64,000 nucleotides of DNA from Hofstenia miamia (lineage: Eukaryota > Xenacoelomorpha > Acoela), in the NCBI GenBank assembly GCA_004352715.1, contig SCFE01000114.1, positions 62,001 to 126,000 on the forward strand. The letters run 5' to 3'. The translations under genes and the position numbers were made by a program. Of this stretch, positions 22,547 through 34,269 are shown in pieces. Every line of letters starts with the position of its first letter. Position 1 is the stretch's first letter. Below the pieces are notes generated by a model, which saw nothing but the letters and a program-made list of their open reading frames with translations, was not told where the DNA came from and made no database searches.

Positions 22547-24295
22547 CTCAAGACCATGGAAGTTTTGAACTACATAGTTTAACCTCACACAATCTTGTTG
22601 CAGTTTGCATGCAAAGCAATGTTAAGAGATGTACTCCAGTCATTAAACCTGTATGCACACCAGAAAAAGAGTTCAGGTGATTCTATATAGTGAAGCTGAT
22701 GTTTTCTAGACCTGTCACCAAGCTCTGATGATGTTCTAAGTTCTCATTTTTGTTGTTATCATACTGTTGTTTTGTTTTCTAGCATTTGGATTTATTATTG
22801 AACCACTACTGTGCTGTCTACCAGTTTAGTTTTTGTCTTCTAATTCTCTGGAGTAAACTCTCAAATTGTTTTTTGGATCATTCTTGATTTTTTCTTTATT
22901 GCTATTATAAATAGTTTTTCTCATAATGGGACTCCCTCATGGAGCATCCATAGTGCAAGGGTTGGTGACCAAGATGCTACCCCTTACACTGATGGAATGT
23001 TAGTTACAGTTTCTACTCTTTCTTGATTTTCTCAAACACCCCCAGTTGTTACTCAACAAACATTCAGCCCAACCACTGTTCTTCTAATCCTTTTATTCTC
23101 AGTGATGTTAGCTTGCCCCACTTAGATCCACAAGCTATTGAGATTGAACAGCTCAATGATGCTCTGTTAAAGCAAACCATGATGCAAGCCAATTGTGAGC
23201 AATAAATCAATTCCTTACAATCTGAACTATGNATGATATACTGGGCCTAATGAAGTGTATGACCAAGGTCTCTGTAACACCTTTTGGGATACTATCAAGG
23301 ATGCAAAGATTAATTATCCCATTACTATTGGAACCACCATCCTCAGCAAGAAGGTCAACCTTGCCCAAGTTGAAATGAACACATAGAAAGGCAACTTACT
23401 TGTAATTCCACTGCAATGTATAATGACACTGCTAATTTCACCATTGTGGAGAGTGAAGAAGGGGAAGAAGAAGGTGTCTGCACACCTCCCTGAGAAGATC
23501 AATTACATTTCCTCAGCTATCAAAGCAACTAGAGCTATGCAGTTGTCTGAATACAAAGATGTCATGGAATAACTGTTATCTGGTGGAAACCCTGAGCACA
23601 TCTATATTGATGGTAAATTAACAATCAGAGACATTTTCCTGAAGGTGCAGCCTCTATATCTACAACTACAGAAGATTCATGAGAAAATCACACAATTGCA
23701 CCCAAGAGTGTTAATACTTTTCCAAGCATCCAGTGATCTCATGTGGATCAATAATGTGGAGACCATCACCCATTAATACAACATCACTAAGAGGATTAAA
23801 ATAATCACAATGCTAAGGGCAAAAGTGTCTAACCCTGAGGAAATGACATTACAGCAAGTTACTGAGTATTGCTCCTTGTTCATGGATTGCATTGGATTAT
23901 TGAGAGATGTATTCACCCACTTTTATCTGACAACTAGGATCAGTGCTGAAGATGCATATACATCAGACACAGATGCAATGATGACTTTAATGATTGCCCT
24001 TAAGGGCCTCTGCCTCCATGAAAGATTCTATGATACCTTCACATGAGGGCTTAACAACCTCAGGAGAAACTGTCCAATAAGTTTATGATTACCAGAAATT
24101 CAGTTCTTCTGCCTCTGGGATGAAACAGTTACCCAGAGTGAGGCCCTGATGCAGATAACTTAGTGCCCCCAGTACACAGATGTCTCCAGTTGGGATGACA
24201 TTTTAGCTACTGAGATTATTGAAGAAACACAGAAATTGTTGTCAGGTCCAACAGTCCAACTACTACCTCAACATTAGTTGAGCAAGGGGGGGGCA
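22547..24295 (+). pseudogene. internal region A: 5' gag fused to 3' accessory ORF by deletion
   Basis: 22547-23231 parallels 25259-25942 (leader and start of gag, including the identical 60-codon frame 23023-23205). 23233-24180 parallels 31439-32387 (C-terminal accessory ORF; the 62-codon antisense frame and the 78-codon frame 23810-24046 are identical). Everything between, including most of gag, protease and integrase, is absent. The breakpoint carries an N at 23232. The stretch 24181-24295 supplies the end of the accessory ORF and the polypurine tract, which fall in the N gap of the other copy. The frame ends DDILATEIIEETQKLLSG, then a stop. Confidence 0.8.
24281..24295 (+). other. polypurine tract
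   Basis: AGCAAGGGGGGGGCA immediately 5' of LTR 2. It primes plus-strand DNA synthesis in LTR retrotransposons. Confidence 0.75.
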
Positions 24296-25240
24296 TGTAG
24301 AGTCACTCAGGGCCCTTCTTCCTTATACCATTATATATTTGATAGCTTTGCAAATTCAAGCTTGATATTGCTCTTAATTTCAGTAGTGACGTCACTTTGA
24401 CCTAATTTGTTAGATTGAGTGTAGTATTTCAATATTAAAATTGCTGTCCCCTCAATGTAATGCAGACATGTAATTGCTTTTTAGTTTTGCAATGGAACTT
24501 GTGTAATAATTTAGTGTAAACAATACAGGTAATATTTCAATCATATTGTATGAATACTTGAGGCACTTGTAGTGAGGATGCAAATAAACTTTGTCTCAAT
24601 CAAATGCATTTGCTTTTTTTATCTGATTAACCCCTTTTTAGGTATTATCATGGATTTAGAAATAATAATTGCTTAAGCCTCTGCCAACAATTTGAAAGTT
24701 ACTCCTCTGAGTTTAGGGTGACAACTTGCTCTATTCTGGTAGGCAGCCCAAATTGTGGACAGAATTAGGTTAAATCTATGTCTATGAGTAGGAAATAACA
24801 ACTTTTATTTGATCATTGCAATTTGAAAATGCACATTATAATTACACACTGTGATGATAATATACAGCTGGTTAACATAAATGCATGGCAATTACATTTT
24901 CATTTATTTATTATTACATGAGCTGAGATAAGAACAACTGAGATCTGTGTTATTGAGCTAGAAATTAACAACTAGAGACACATAAGTTAGCACCTTGGCA
25001 AGTTTGGAGTTCTCTTTGAGGATACAGCTTTGGCATGATGCAATGCAAGTTGGTTGTTATTGGAGATGAAATCTTGGTGGATCTTTCTTGTATTTTGTTA
25101 CAATGGCAAATTACCAATGCCTTTATTTGTTCAGTTAGAATGTGGGTTACTTACTGCTATGGTAGCCTTTGAAACCTTCTGTTGAAACCATTAAGTTCCC
25201 TAGTACCACTGGAGTGGCTGAGCTCCCATATGATTCTACA
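24296..25240 (+). repeat. LTR 2 of the array (shared)
   Basis: 945 bp, TGTAGAGTCACTCAGGG to GATTCTACA. It serves as 3' LTR of the short unit and 5' LTR of the long unit. Confidence 0.9.
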
Positions 25241-25258
25241 TGGTGACCCTGACGTGAT
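25241..25258 (+). other. tRNA-Trp primer-binding site, copy B
   Basis: TGGTGACCCTGACGTGAT directly after LTR 2, identical to the site after LTR 1. Confidence 0.8.
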
Positions 25259-25734
25259 CTCAAGACCATGGAAGTTTTGAACTACATAGTTTAACCTCAC
25301 ACAATGTTGTTGCAGTTTGCATGCAAAGCAATGTTAAGAGATGTACTCCAGTCATTAAACCTGTATGCACACCAGAAAAAGAGTTCATGTGATTCTATAT
25401 ACTGAAGTTGATGTTTCCTAGAGCTGTCACCAAGCTCTGATGATGTTCTAAGTTCTCATTTTTGTTGTTATCATACTGTTGTTTTGTTTTCTAGCATTTG
25501 GATTTATTATTGAACCACTACTGTGCTGTCTACCAGTTTAGTTTTTGTCTTCTAATTCTCTGGAGTAAACTCTCAAATTGTTTTTTGGATCATTCTTGAT
25601 TTTTTCTTTATTGCTATTATAAATAGTTTTTCTCATAATGGGACTCCCTCATGGAGCATCCATAGTGCAAGGGTTGGTGACCAAGATGCTACCCCTTACA
25701 CTGATGGAATGTTAGTTACAGTTTCTACTCTTTC

Positions 25735-27103
25735 TTGATTTTCTCAAACACCCCCAGTTGTTACTCAACAAACATTCAGCCCAACCACTGTTCTTCTAAT
25801 CCTTTTATTCTCAGTGATGTTAGCTTGCCCCACTTAGATCCACAAGCTATTGAGATTGAACAGCTCAATGATGCTCTGTTAAAGCAAACCATGATGCAAG
25901 CCAATTGTGAGCAATAAATCAATTCCTTACAATCTGAACTATGGCTACAAGATTCCACAGCTTTGCAGAGGGAGAAAGGATTGCAAATCCAGAATCTCAC
26001 CCCACCACCTTCTGTGCCTCCACCACAGATTTCACAGGAGAGCACATCTCCTCACCAGCATTCTCCTTCACCTGGAAATTCAGAATACATAACTTACAAT
26101 ATTCACTGTCATTCAACTTGTTTCAGTGCACCTCCCACTGTGCCTACCACTAATTTTTCAATGCCTAACTTTATAATGCCAGATACTTCTTTTACAAGCT
26201 GCAGTCCTACCCTTACACAGTCTGCCTTAACTCAAGTGTCTATGCTAACTACTATAGCTACTCCCAGTCCTTGTTCACCAGTTAAGGCCTTTTTGCATCC
26301 TCCACCTGTCAACACTTCAGTTGTGCCTACTGTGTCTGTGCTAACTACTCTGAAGTCTGAACCTAGCAGGTCATCAACAACTAGCCAGCCAAGATTCACT
26401 CAGTCCATTCTTCAACTCAAACCTAGTGGAAGTGAAACTGTTAACCACTTCCACCAACATTCTGTATTGACCAAGTTGACTGGCAAGATCAATGAAATTT
26501 TGCAGTCCTTTGACAAGTAGCTGTTTATTTTCAAGTTAACAATGAAGGAGTATATTGGACAGAGAAATTAAAGCTGATTATCAACTATTTATCAGACATT
26601 TTGAAAATCATTATCATGCCCCACACATTAAGCACAAATATAAAATGCTGATTTGTGAGCTTTCTTTCAAAAAAGGAGACAATGTCTGTAACTACATAAC
26701 ACAAGTTGAAAGGCTATTTCACCTCAGCAAGCTCACACCTGAATACTCCAAGCATGACTTGTTTTCATACATTTGTCAGGGATTTCCATCCAACATTCAG
26801 AGCCATTTGGAGCTCAAATATGACCCTGAAGGCAATCTAAATGTGATCATCTTGAAGGCCATTAGCATAGTCTATATGCTGCACAATTCTACCCAGATCA
26901 ATAAAGATGTAGGCAAGATGAAACTTAGCCAAACAACTACCAGAGTGCCTTCATCATCAGGGACACCTATTGTCAAGAGAAAGTCTGATGCTTCTCAGAC
27001 TCATTGTTTCTGTTGTGGTCAGAAAGGTCATGTTAAACTGAATTGCAGTGTTGCTATTTGTCTAGTTACTGATGGGAATGGATTTGTGATCAATGAACCT
27101 TGA
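25735..27103 (+). pseudogene. gag: Gypsy gag
   Basis: Structural polyprotein of the retrotransposon particle. Frame 1 runs from about 25735 to 26520 with one stop at 25915. It begins with a Ser/Pro-rich part and a likely coiled coil (IEIEQLNDALLKQTMMQ, then LQREKGLQIQ), then a long Pro/Ser/Thr-rich segment. After a frameshift near 26520-26555 it continues as a capsid-like domain (DYQLFIRHFENHY, YKMLICELSFKKGDNVCNYI, LERLF-type helix). It ends with a zinc knuckle CFCCGQKGHVKLNC (CX2CX4HX4C, about 27005-27046), which binds RNA. The true start is unclear: an ATG at 25638 opens a 25-codon frame that stops. Dead in this copy. Confidence 0.82.
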
Positions 27104-27132
27104 TTGGAGGAAGTTCCTCTTGATACTGATAG

Positions 27133-27570
27133 CAAAGAATTCTGTCCTTTAAACTGAGTGGAGAACCACCTTCTGTAAAACTCACACAGGATGTTTTGGT
27201 TGTGACCAACTTACTTGAAGTCAATGTCATTCCTGTGGATATTAACAGAACATTAATCAATGCTACTATTGATACCAGAGCCTCTACACCAATTATTAAC
27301 AATGAGTGCTGTCAGAAATTATGTATGAAGCAAGATGAGCTGGACCCTCTAGTGATCCACCTGCTTGATGCTTCAGGCAATACCATCTCTTTGAAAGGCA
27401 GAGTGCCTAATGCAGAACTATGGATCCACAAAGAACCTTTTTCAGTTGATCTAGTTGTTGTTAATATGCATGACCAGCCTCTGCCTTATGATATTACCTT
27501 AGGAAAGGATAGAGTATTTGAAGGATTTCACTTTTTCTATTCACTATTGCCCTGGGAGACTCCATCTTAA
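27133..27570 (+). pseudogene. Gypsy aspartic protease with altered active site
   Basis: Retropepsin that processes Gag and Pol. The frame reads VNVIPVDINRTLINATIDTR, then ASTPIINNECCQKL, LLDASGNTISLKG, and near the end YDITLGKDRVFEGF, the equivalent of the ILGxDfL motif. The catalytic D-T/S-G triad reads D-T-R in IDTRAS (about 27268-27285), so the glycine is replaced. That would be expected to disrupt the active-site loop. The upstream part (SGEPPSVKLTQDVLVV) is in the same frame after a stop near 27156. The frame is open to 27570, and integrase-linked sequence follows within about 60 bp. Confidence 0.75.
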
Positions 27571-27631
27571 TGCGGACTATTGGACCACCTTCCCAAGCTA
27601 TGAATGAGATTTACAAAAGCTGCTTGGCAAA

Positions 27632-29190
27632 ATGATGCCATTTGGGTTTATCCCCCTTAATGAGTATGAGCTCCTCCTGGAGATCAGTGCTGACCACTAT
27701 GGCAAAGCAATTCTACCTGTCATAATTAAGGAAGAAATCACCAAAGAGGAAGTCATATCCCAACAACAATACTATAAGGTGCTTTTGGAAATAATTCAGA
27801 GGCTGAGGAACCTGATCCATCCTCTCAGCCCTGTTCTGAATCATTATTTCAAATGCTGTAATCAGAGAATAAAGGAAAGTGGCTTACTCTATACCAAAAG
27901 CCAGAATAACTGCCTCACAGTACTAGAGTACTGTTGTTGTGACTTGGTCAGACACATTCACAAGTGTGGACACTTAGAGATCATCCAGATGGAGAGAACC
28001 TTCAATGGTTGTTATGTGATAATTGGAATTCATGCCACTGTTCTCAATGTCATTGACAAGTGTGAGACTTGCCTTCTGCAAGGAATAGGTCCTTTTCATA
28101 AGCAGTGAGCCAAGCTGCACAGTTGTGCAGCTGAACACAATAACAAGGTAGTTCACATTGACCTAGAAAATGTGTCTTGTAATGATGATGGATTTCAGTA
28201 TCTCCTTGTTATGATTGACCACTTCACAAAGTATGCTAGATTGTTCCCTTTAGATAGCACCACTGCCAAAATTATTGGTGAGAAAATTGTAAAAGAGAGG
28301 GTCTTTAAGTTAGGTCTTATAGAGTGCTTGATATCTGATTGAGGCCTGCAATTTGATAATGATCTTATGAAAACTCTAACAAAGGAGTGTGAGATCTTAT
28401 ATGAGTTCACAACTGCCTACCACCCACAGTTGAATGGTGTCATGGAGTGACTAAATCATAATTTAATTATGCTCATTCATGTTGCTCTCTCTAGAGCTGC
28501 TGGAAGGTACTGGAAGTGTGTCATCAAAGCCATAGAGTACTTCTACAACACCTCTGTACACTCTACAACAAAGGTAAGCCCCTTCAAAGCCATGTTTGGC
28601 TGTGAGGCAAGCATGCTGTTATCTATTATGTTCCCTGAATATCACAAGCTTAGCCTGGAGAGATGAGTTGATCATATGTTACATTAAATATAGGGAGTGC
28701 ACTTATTGATTTGTCAGAATATGAATCAGTCTGTTATTCACCAGAAATGCAACTTTAATTGAAAGCTATACAGAGAACTGCAAAAGCAAGGAGATAAGGT
28801 TTTCACCTACTTTCCTCACCAGATAACAGACCAAAATCAGGTCCACAAGCTTGCCACTAATTGGAAAGGTCCATTTACTATTACTAAAGTGTTAGATCAT
28901 CACACTTATTTATTGAATAATGGGAAAACCACCCATTTCCAGAATCTCAAAAGAGCCATCAGAGATATTGAACACATAGTTATTGACAATAACAGTGAAT
29001 TTACACTTATTGATAATGGAGTTGACTAGTATGAAACTTATAATAATTTAACTGAGTGTGAGGAAGATGACCTCACTAAAGTTGATTTTGATTCTGACCT
29101 AATCAACAGTAGTGAGAGTACTGCTACCTGTATTTTGCCTAAACATAGGGCCTGGGAAAAAATTATCTTAACCCACAAGAGTGGAATTTA
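27632..29190 (+). pseudogene. Gypsy integrase
   Basis: Inserts cDNA into chromosomes. The N-terminal linker (TKEEVISQQQYYKVLLEI, GLLYTKSQNN) leads to the H2C2 zinc domain HIHKCGH...CETC (27955-28070). The core follows with VVHIDLENV, LLVMIDHFTKYARLFPLDST, SDxGLQFDND (stop inside the D motif), AYHPQLNGVMExLNHN and YWKCVIKAIEYFYNTSVHS (about 28150-28600). The C-terminus has KGPFTITKVLDHHTYLLNNG (28862-28925) and an acidic tail to about 29190. The catalytic D, D and E positions are recognisable. Several stops and shifts break the frame. No reverse transcriptase or RNase H lies between protease and integrase. Confidence 0.87.
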
Positions 29191-29640
29191 AATCTCATAT
29201 CCCTATTTAGCAACCAAGCTGAATAGACAACTAGATGAAACAACATGAAAATCAACTGCCAGCCTGGAGATGAGTGAGATTGCAGCCAAACAAACTTAGC
29301 AATCATACTAGATGAGAGTGATCCCCAGTGCCTGCCAATGAGAGCATAGCAAACAAACAAGGGAAATGCGGAGATGATCAGGTATCCTGTCCTTGCAACT
29401 GTGCAGGGCATCAACTTGCCTTACATGAGCAAGTTTCCCATGACTATGCAGGGCAACAACTCCTTGTATGAGCAGACCTCTGGTGACTATGTAGAGTGAC
29501 AACTTGCTCTACATGAGCCAAATAAGTAGTGATACCCATGTACCTTTCACAAACATTGTAAATCTTAACCAGCCCTATAGTGACTCAATAACCCCCTCAA
29601 GCCCCAGCCCCTCTTCTTTTGATTCTGCTTGTGTGAGATC
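29191..29640 (+). other. spacer between integrase and accessory ORF, with short tandem repeat
   Basis: Low coding quality. 29397-29518 contains three imperfect units of about 43-46 bp built around ACTATGCAGGGCAACAACT and TACATGAGCA. They are similar to one another and found only here in the window. Confidence 0.55.
29397..29518 (+). repeat. three-unit imperfect tandem repeat
   Basis: Units start ACTGTGCAGGGCATCAACT, ACTATGCAGGGCAACAACT and ACTATGTAGAGTGACAACT, each followed by T(G/A)C-T-ATGAGCA or a variant. They lie between integrase and the accessory ORF. Confidence 0.6.
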
Positions 29641-32487
29641 TAAAAAGACAGAAGAATGAAGAAGGAAGATTTCAAGAGTTGGGGATAAGACACTTCATCT
29701 GTACTTTATTTCTACTTGCAAGGCAGTTAGGTTTGTGCAGGATAACATTTCAGAGGAGACACAAAATAAGCTAAGCTGGACTACAATTCCAAAAAGCTAA
29801 CTTGTTCTATTTATTGATCTCATACTATTTGTCATTGATGCAGAGAGGTGCCTAAAAATAAACACAATCATCTGTTATGACTCCAAAATGAGAGAGGGTC
29901 TAAGTTGTCAGTACTGGCACAGCAAAGTTCACACAATGTTTGATGAGGCATTTAACCTTAACAACATGTGTCAATTTATCAACAAGTGGCAAGTGCATTA
30001 ACATTGATTTCTCTAATCTCCTGCTAGTGTACTTTTTGAGAGTTGATGAGGTCTGTCAGCCTAACATAATAGAGCAGCTCAAAATTTTGTATCAGCTTGC
30101 TAAAGTTAAGAATATCTGACTTGTAATTTTCTTGAAAGGGGAATACCAGGATGACATTCCAAAAGCTGTTGAAAGCTTGCACTTCAGAATGGAGAACTTC
30201 ACCATCCTCTACATGAATGCATACCACCCTATCAGTATGTATTATATGAATGTAATTTCAGTAACCAAGTTGGTCTACACCAACCTACTCATGTGCAAGA
30301 TTATACCATCTCACCATTTAGCTGTTGATACCCACCTCATCATCAACTCTGTAATCCAGGCACAGACACTAGAGTCCATCAATATCAACATGCCTGGTCT
30401 CACTACAGTTACTGACCTTCATGTCAGCTCTGCTTTTTCTCAAAGAGCAGCCACACTCAGAGAGATTTATGAAATCTGGAACTTGTTAAAAGCTGATTGT
30501 AGTCCTGAGACCAAGTGGAACACTATCTGTATCCCTAGCCCTACCACACAATATGCCAGGTCTGTTGAGTATTTGTTACCAGAACTTAGCCTATCCTACA
30601 ACATGAAGGACCAGCAGAACTTCGCCAAAAAGTTGTTTTCTGAGAAGCACCCACTGGTGATACTGTCAAGGGGAGCTATTTGGGTTTTATCTATCTTCTA
30701 ACATGTGAACCACAGCTTCAGTTACCACTAGATGAGCCTACCCTTGAGAGATTAGCTAGATGCTGTGTCCATGAAATTGCAGTTAGTCCACACTCATGGA
30801 AATTGAAGAACTGGCTACTTCACTTGTGTTCTTCCCACTTTACCTGGGAAGAATAAAAAGGCCATGGAACACATCGAAAAGTATTATGCAAGATTGATTG
30901 GTGCCAGTAGCCCTCTATGTTGACATCTGTCAACTGCTATGATATCAAGTAAATACTAAGTTCCCTTATTTCAATTTGTAATATGCACCTCTGTGTACCA
31001 GCTGTTTAGTTGAGAGAAAACTTGGATTCACCACTCAGTTCTTTGAGTTACTACAGCACAACAATATGCCCAACAAAATGGAAATCTTCTTTGGTCTAGA
31101 GTGCCTAAACTATTCTGATTGCAGATATAACAGAATTGTAGAGACTCAGCACCAAGCCAAATGAGATGGTGAAATTGTCCCTCTTGTTGTTCTGGAACAA
31201 ATGATGTGCTCCCCAAACAATTCTATCCTGAGGAAGAACTTCTAGCCTCTTCCACTGTTGAAGTCTCTCCTGCCCCAAAGCTGTTATTTTAAAAAAATTC
31301 TCTGGATCATCAACACCTTGACGTATGTCCACCTGGTTGATTACAGAGAATGAGAGGATCATGGCCTTTGAACACAGGCCTGAAGAGTTTGAGGAAAGAC
31401 CAACCATTGCTGAGCAAATTATAGAGGCAAACTCTGATAATGATATCCTGGGCCTAATGAAGTGTATGACCAAGGTCTCTGTAACACCTTTTGGGATACT
31501 ATCAAGGATGCAAAGATTAATTATCCCATTACTATTGGAACCACCATCCTCAGCAAGAAGGTCAACCTTGCCCAAGTTGAAATGAACACATAGAAAGGCA
31601 ACTTACTTGTAATTCCACTGCAATGTATAATGACACTGCTAATTTCACCATTGTGGAGAGTGAAGAAGGGGAAGAAGAAGGTGTCTGCACACCTCCCTGA
31701 GAAGATCAATTACATTTCCTCAGCTATCAAAGCAACTAGAGCTATGCAGTTGTCTGAATACAAAGATGTCATGGAATAACTGTTATCTGGTGGAAACCCT
31801 GAGCACATCTATATTGATGGTAAATTAACAATCAGAGACATTTTCCTGAAGGTGCAGCCTCTATATCTACAACTACAGAAGATTCATGAGAAAATCACAC
31901 AATTGCACCCAAGAGTGTTAATACTTTTCCAAGCATCCAGTGATCTCATGTGGATCAATAATGTGGAGACCATCACCCATTAATACAACATCACTAAGAG
32001 GATTAAAATAATCACAATGCTAAGGGCAAAAGTGTCTAACCCTGAGGAAATGACATTACAGCAAGTTACTGAGTATTGCTCCTTGTTCATGGATTGCATT
32101 GGATTATTGAGAGATGTATTCACCCACTTTTATCTGACAACTAGGATCAGTGCTGAAGATGCATATACATCAGACACAGATGCAATGATGACTTTAATGA
32201 TTGCCCTTAAGGGCCTCTGCCTCCATGAAAGATTCTATGATACCTTCACATGAGGGCTTAACAACCTCAGGAGAAACTGTCCAATAAGTTTATGATTACC
32301 AGAAATTCAGTTCTTCTGCCTCTGGGATGAAACAGTTACCCAGAGTGAGGCCCTGATGCAGATAACTTAGTGCCCCCAGTACACAGANNNNNNNNNNNNN
32401 NNNNNNNNNNNNNNNNNNNNNNNNNNNNNNNNNNNNNNNNNNNNNNNNNNNNNNNNNNNNNNNNNNNNNNNNNNNNNNNNNNGGGGG
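29640..32487 (+). pseudogene. large accessory ORF of the Gypsy element, unknown family
   Basis: I do not recognise this protein. Frames joined across stops and shifts cover about 900 codons. Blocks include ISEETQNKLSWTTIPKS, LVLFIDLILFVIDAERCLK and FDEAFNLNNMCQFINKW (29720-29990), then FSNLLLVYFLRVDEVCQPNI and QLKILYQLAKVKNI. The 190-codon frame 30132-30701 has VTDLHVSSAFSQRAATLREI and WNLLKADCSPETKWNTICIP. Then come CEPQLQLPLDEPTLERLARC, FWDTIKDAKINYPITIGTTI, SGGNPEHIYIDGKLTIRDIF and MLRAKVSNPEEMTLQQVTEY. It occupies the env position, but I see no signal peptide, clear transmembrane anchor or Cys-rich ectodomain. Diverged relics at 5265, 42420 and 43740 show that it is conserved across element lineages. 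The last ~95 bases are N. Confidence 0.7.
32388..32482. other. assembly gap
   Basis: Run of N covering the end of the accessory ORF and part of the polypurine tract. The missing part is present in the short unit at 24181-24290. Confidence 0.95.
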
Positions 32488-33432
32488 GTAGAGTCACTCA
32501 GGGCCGTTCTTCCTTCTTCCATTATTTATTTGTTAGCTTTGTTAATTAAAGCATGATATTGCTCTTAATTTCTTTAGTGACGTCACTTTGTTCGCCTTTA
32601 TTAGTTAGACTGAGTGTATTATTTCATTATAAAAATTGCCCCCCCACAAAGTGATGCAGAGTTGTAATTGCTTTTTATTTTTGTGAAGGAACTGTTGTAA
32701 TAATGTATTGTAAACAATACAGGTATTTCATCAATCATATTGTATTAATACAGGCACTTGTAGTGAGGATGCAAATAAACTTTGTCTCATTCAAATACAT
32801 TTGCTTTTTTCTTTATCTGATTAACCACTTTTTAGGTATTGTCATGGATTTAAAAATAATAATTGCTTAAGCCTCTGCCAACAATTTGAAAGTTACTCCT
32901 CTGAGTTTAGGGTGACAACTTGCTCTATTCTGGAAGGCAGCCCAAATCTTGGATGGAATTAGGTTAAATCTATGTCTATGAGTAGGGAATATCAACTTTT
33001 ATTTGATCATTGCAATTTGAAAATGCACATTATAATTACACACTGTGATGATAATATACTGCTGGTTAACATAAATGCATGGCAATTACATTCATTTATT
33101 TATTATTACATGAGCTGAGATAAGAACAACTGAGATCTGTGTTATTGAGCTAGAAATTAACAACTAGAGACACATAAGTTAGCACCTTGGCAAGTTTGGA
33201 GTTCTCTTTGAGGATACAGCTTTGGCATGATGCAATGCAAGTTGGTTGTTATTAGAGGTGAAATCTTGGTGGATCTTTCTTGTATTTTGTTACAATGGCA
33301 AATTACCAATGCCTTTATTTGTTTGGTTAGAATGTGGGTTGCTCACTGCTATGGTAGCATTTGAAACCTTCTGTGGAAACCATTGAGTTCCCTAGTACCA
33401 CTGGAGTGGCTGAGCTCCCCTGTTATTCTATG
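32488..33432 (+). repeat. LTR 3 of the array
   Basis: Starts (G)GTAGAGTCACTCAGGGCC after a run of G; the usual CATG before it is missing next to the gap. It ends CCTGTTATTCTATG, where the other LTRs have CATATGATTCTACA. It is more diverged than LTR 1 and LTR 2 near both ends. Confidence 0.85.
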
Positions 33433-33436
33433 ATAT

Positions 33437-33756
33437 GTCATTCTCAATCACCATTTCTCTTTCTAGATGAGCCCAATTTCTTCTTTTGGTTAGTACTATT
33501 GTCCATACTGTAATGTACAACCTAATTTTGAGTATCTTAAGCTTCACTTGAAAGTGTTTCTAATGCTGTATTTTTACAATATATTGTTGTCAATCTATTT
33601 TGAAAATTGTTTATGGCATTTGATTTTTAGAACAAATTTGTTCTAAGTTATTTGTAAAATATTTTCTTATCAAATAATTTTTATCTGTACAAATATCATG
33701 TGCTTGAATTGTATCCAATTATCTTTTGTTATTCATCATTCATATATATTTTTAAG
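33437..33756. other. intron sequence between array and exon
   Basis: AT-rich intron remainder, ending in TTTTTAAG at the exon acceptor. No other feature. Confidence 0.6.
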
Positions 33757-33940
33757 ATACAATAGCATGCCAAACAACTGCCCAGATGAAGAGATGCCTT
33801 GGGGAAAAGGTGAATACTTAGAAAACAAAAATTGCTATGTTTGTCATGCAGAAGCAAATGCAATTTCCAATAGAAATTCAACTGATCTTACAAACTGTAC
33901 AATTTATTCCACACATTTCCCATGTAACAATTGTGCAAAG
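33757..33940 (+). CDS. DCTD: dCMP deaminase, zinc-binding catalytic exon (copy 1)
   Basis: Follows a TTTTTAAG acceptor and ends GCAAAG before a GTTTGA donor (phase 0). Joined to the upstream exon it reads ...IAIG-YNSMPNNCPDEEMPW, then NCYVCHAEANAISNRNST, then CTIYSTHFPCNNCAK. All catalytic landmarks of dCMP deaminase are present: His and Glu of HAE (exon residues 30 and 32) and the two Cys of PCxxC (56 and 59), which bind Zn with the His. GYNxMP-xxC is the segment linked to dCTP/dTTP allosteric control in the family. A third exon (helix and strand after the PCxxC helix) should follow, but I did not find it in the window. This copy is expected to be catalytically competent. Confidence 0.92.
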
Positions 33941-34269
33941 GTTTGACTTCATGTATATTATTATAATATAAATAAGAATAATATCAAGCAAATTGATAAA
34001 AATTCATCACATAATTGAGATATAGAATTTTCTTAATTACATACTACAAAGAAGAGCTTGTTATGCCAACATTAATCACATAATGTATAACTTTATATAT
34101 TATATACATATATATAACATATATATATCTCCCTACACATTTAATATCAATATATAATTTTCTTAAAAAAACTGCTAAGAACCTTTCTTTTGTTTGGATC
34201 ACTTTTATACATCCATGTGTAGACTTTTTCAAACAACTTGAAAAATGCTTTTTATGTATTTGGTGTTTG
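33941..34269. other. intron sequence with short TA-rich tract
   Basis: AT-rich, with interrupted TATA repeats near 34096-34128. No gene. Confidence 0.5.

Larger units (their letters stand above)
21609..33432 (+). mobile_element. tandem three-LTR Gypsy array in a host intron
   Basis: Order is LTR (21609-22528), shortened internal region (22529-24295), LTR (24296-25240), long internal region (25241-32487), LTR (about 32488-33432). ATAT lies immediately before the first LTR (21605-21608) and immediately after the last (33433-33436). This suggests one insertion that was later expanded by unequal LTR recombination, rather than two independent insertions. The two internal regions share both their 5' part and their 3' part. 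All frames are interrupted. The array is in the same orientation as the host gene. Confidence 0.85.

Noticed and set aside
23314-23502. 62-codon minus frame, repeated identically at 31521-31709
   Set aside because: Antisense shadow of the accessory ORF, duplicated with it. Identity reflects the array, not selection.
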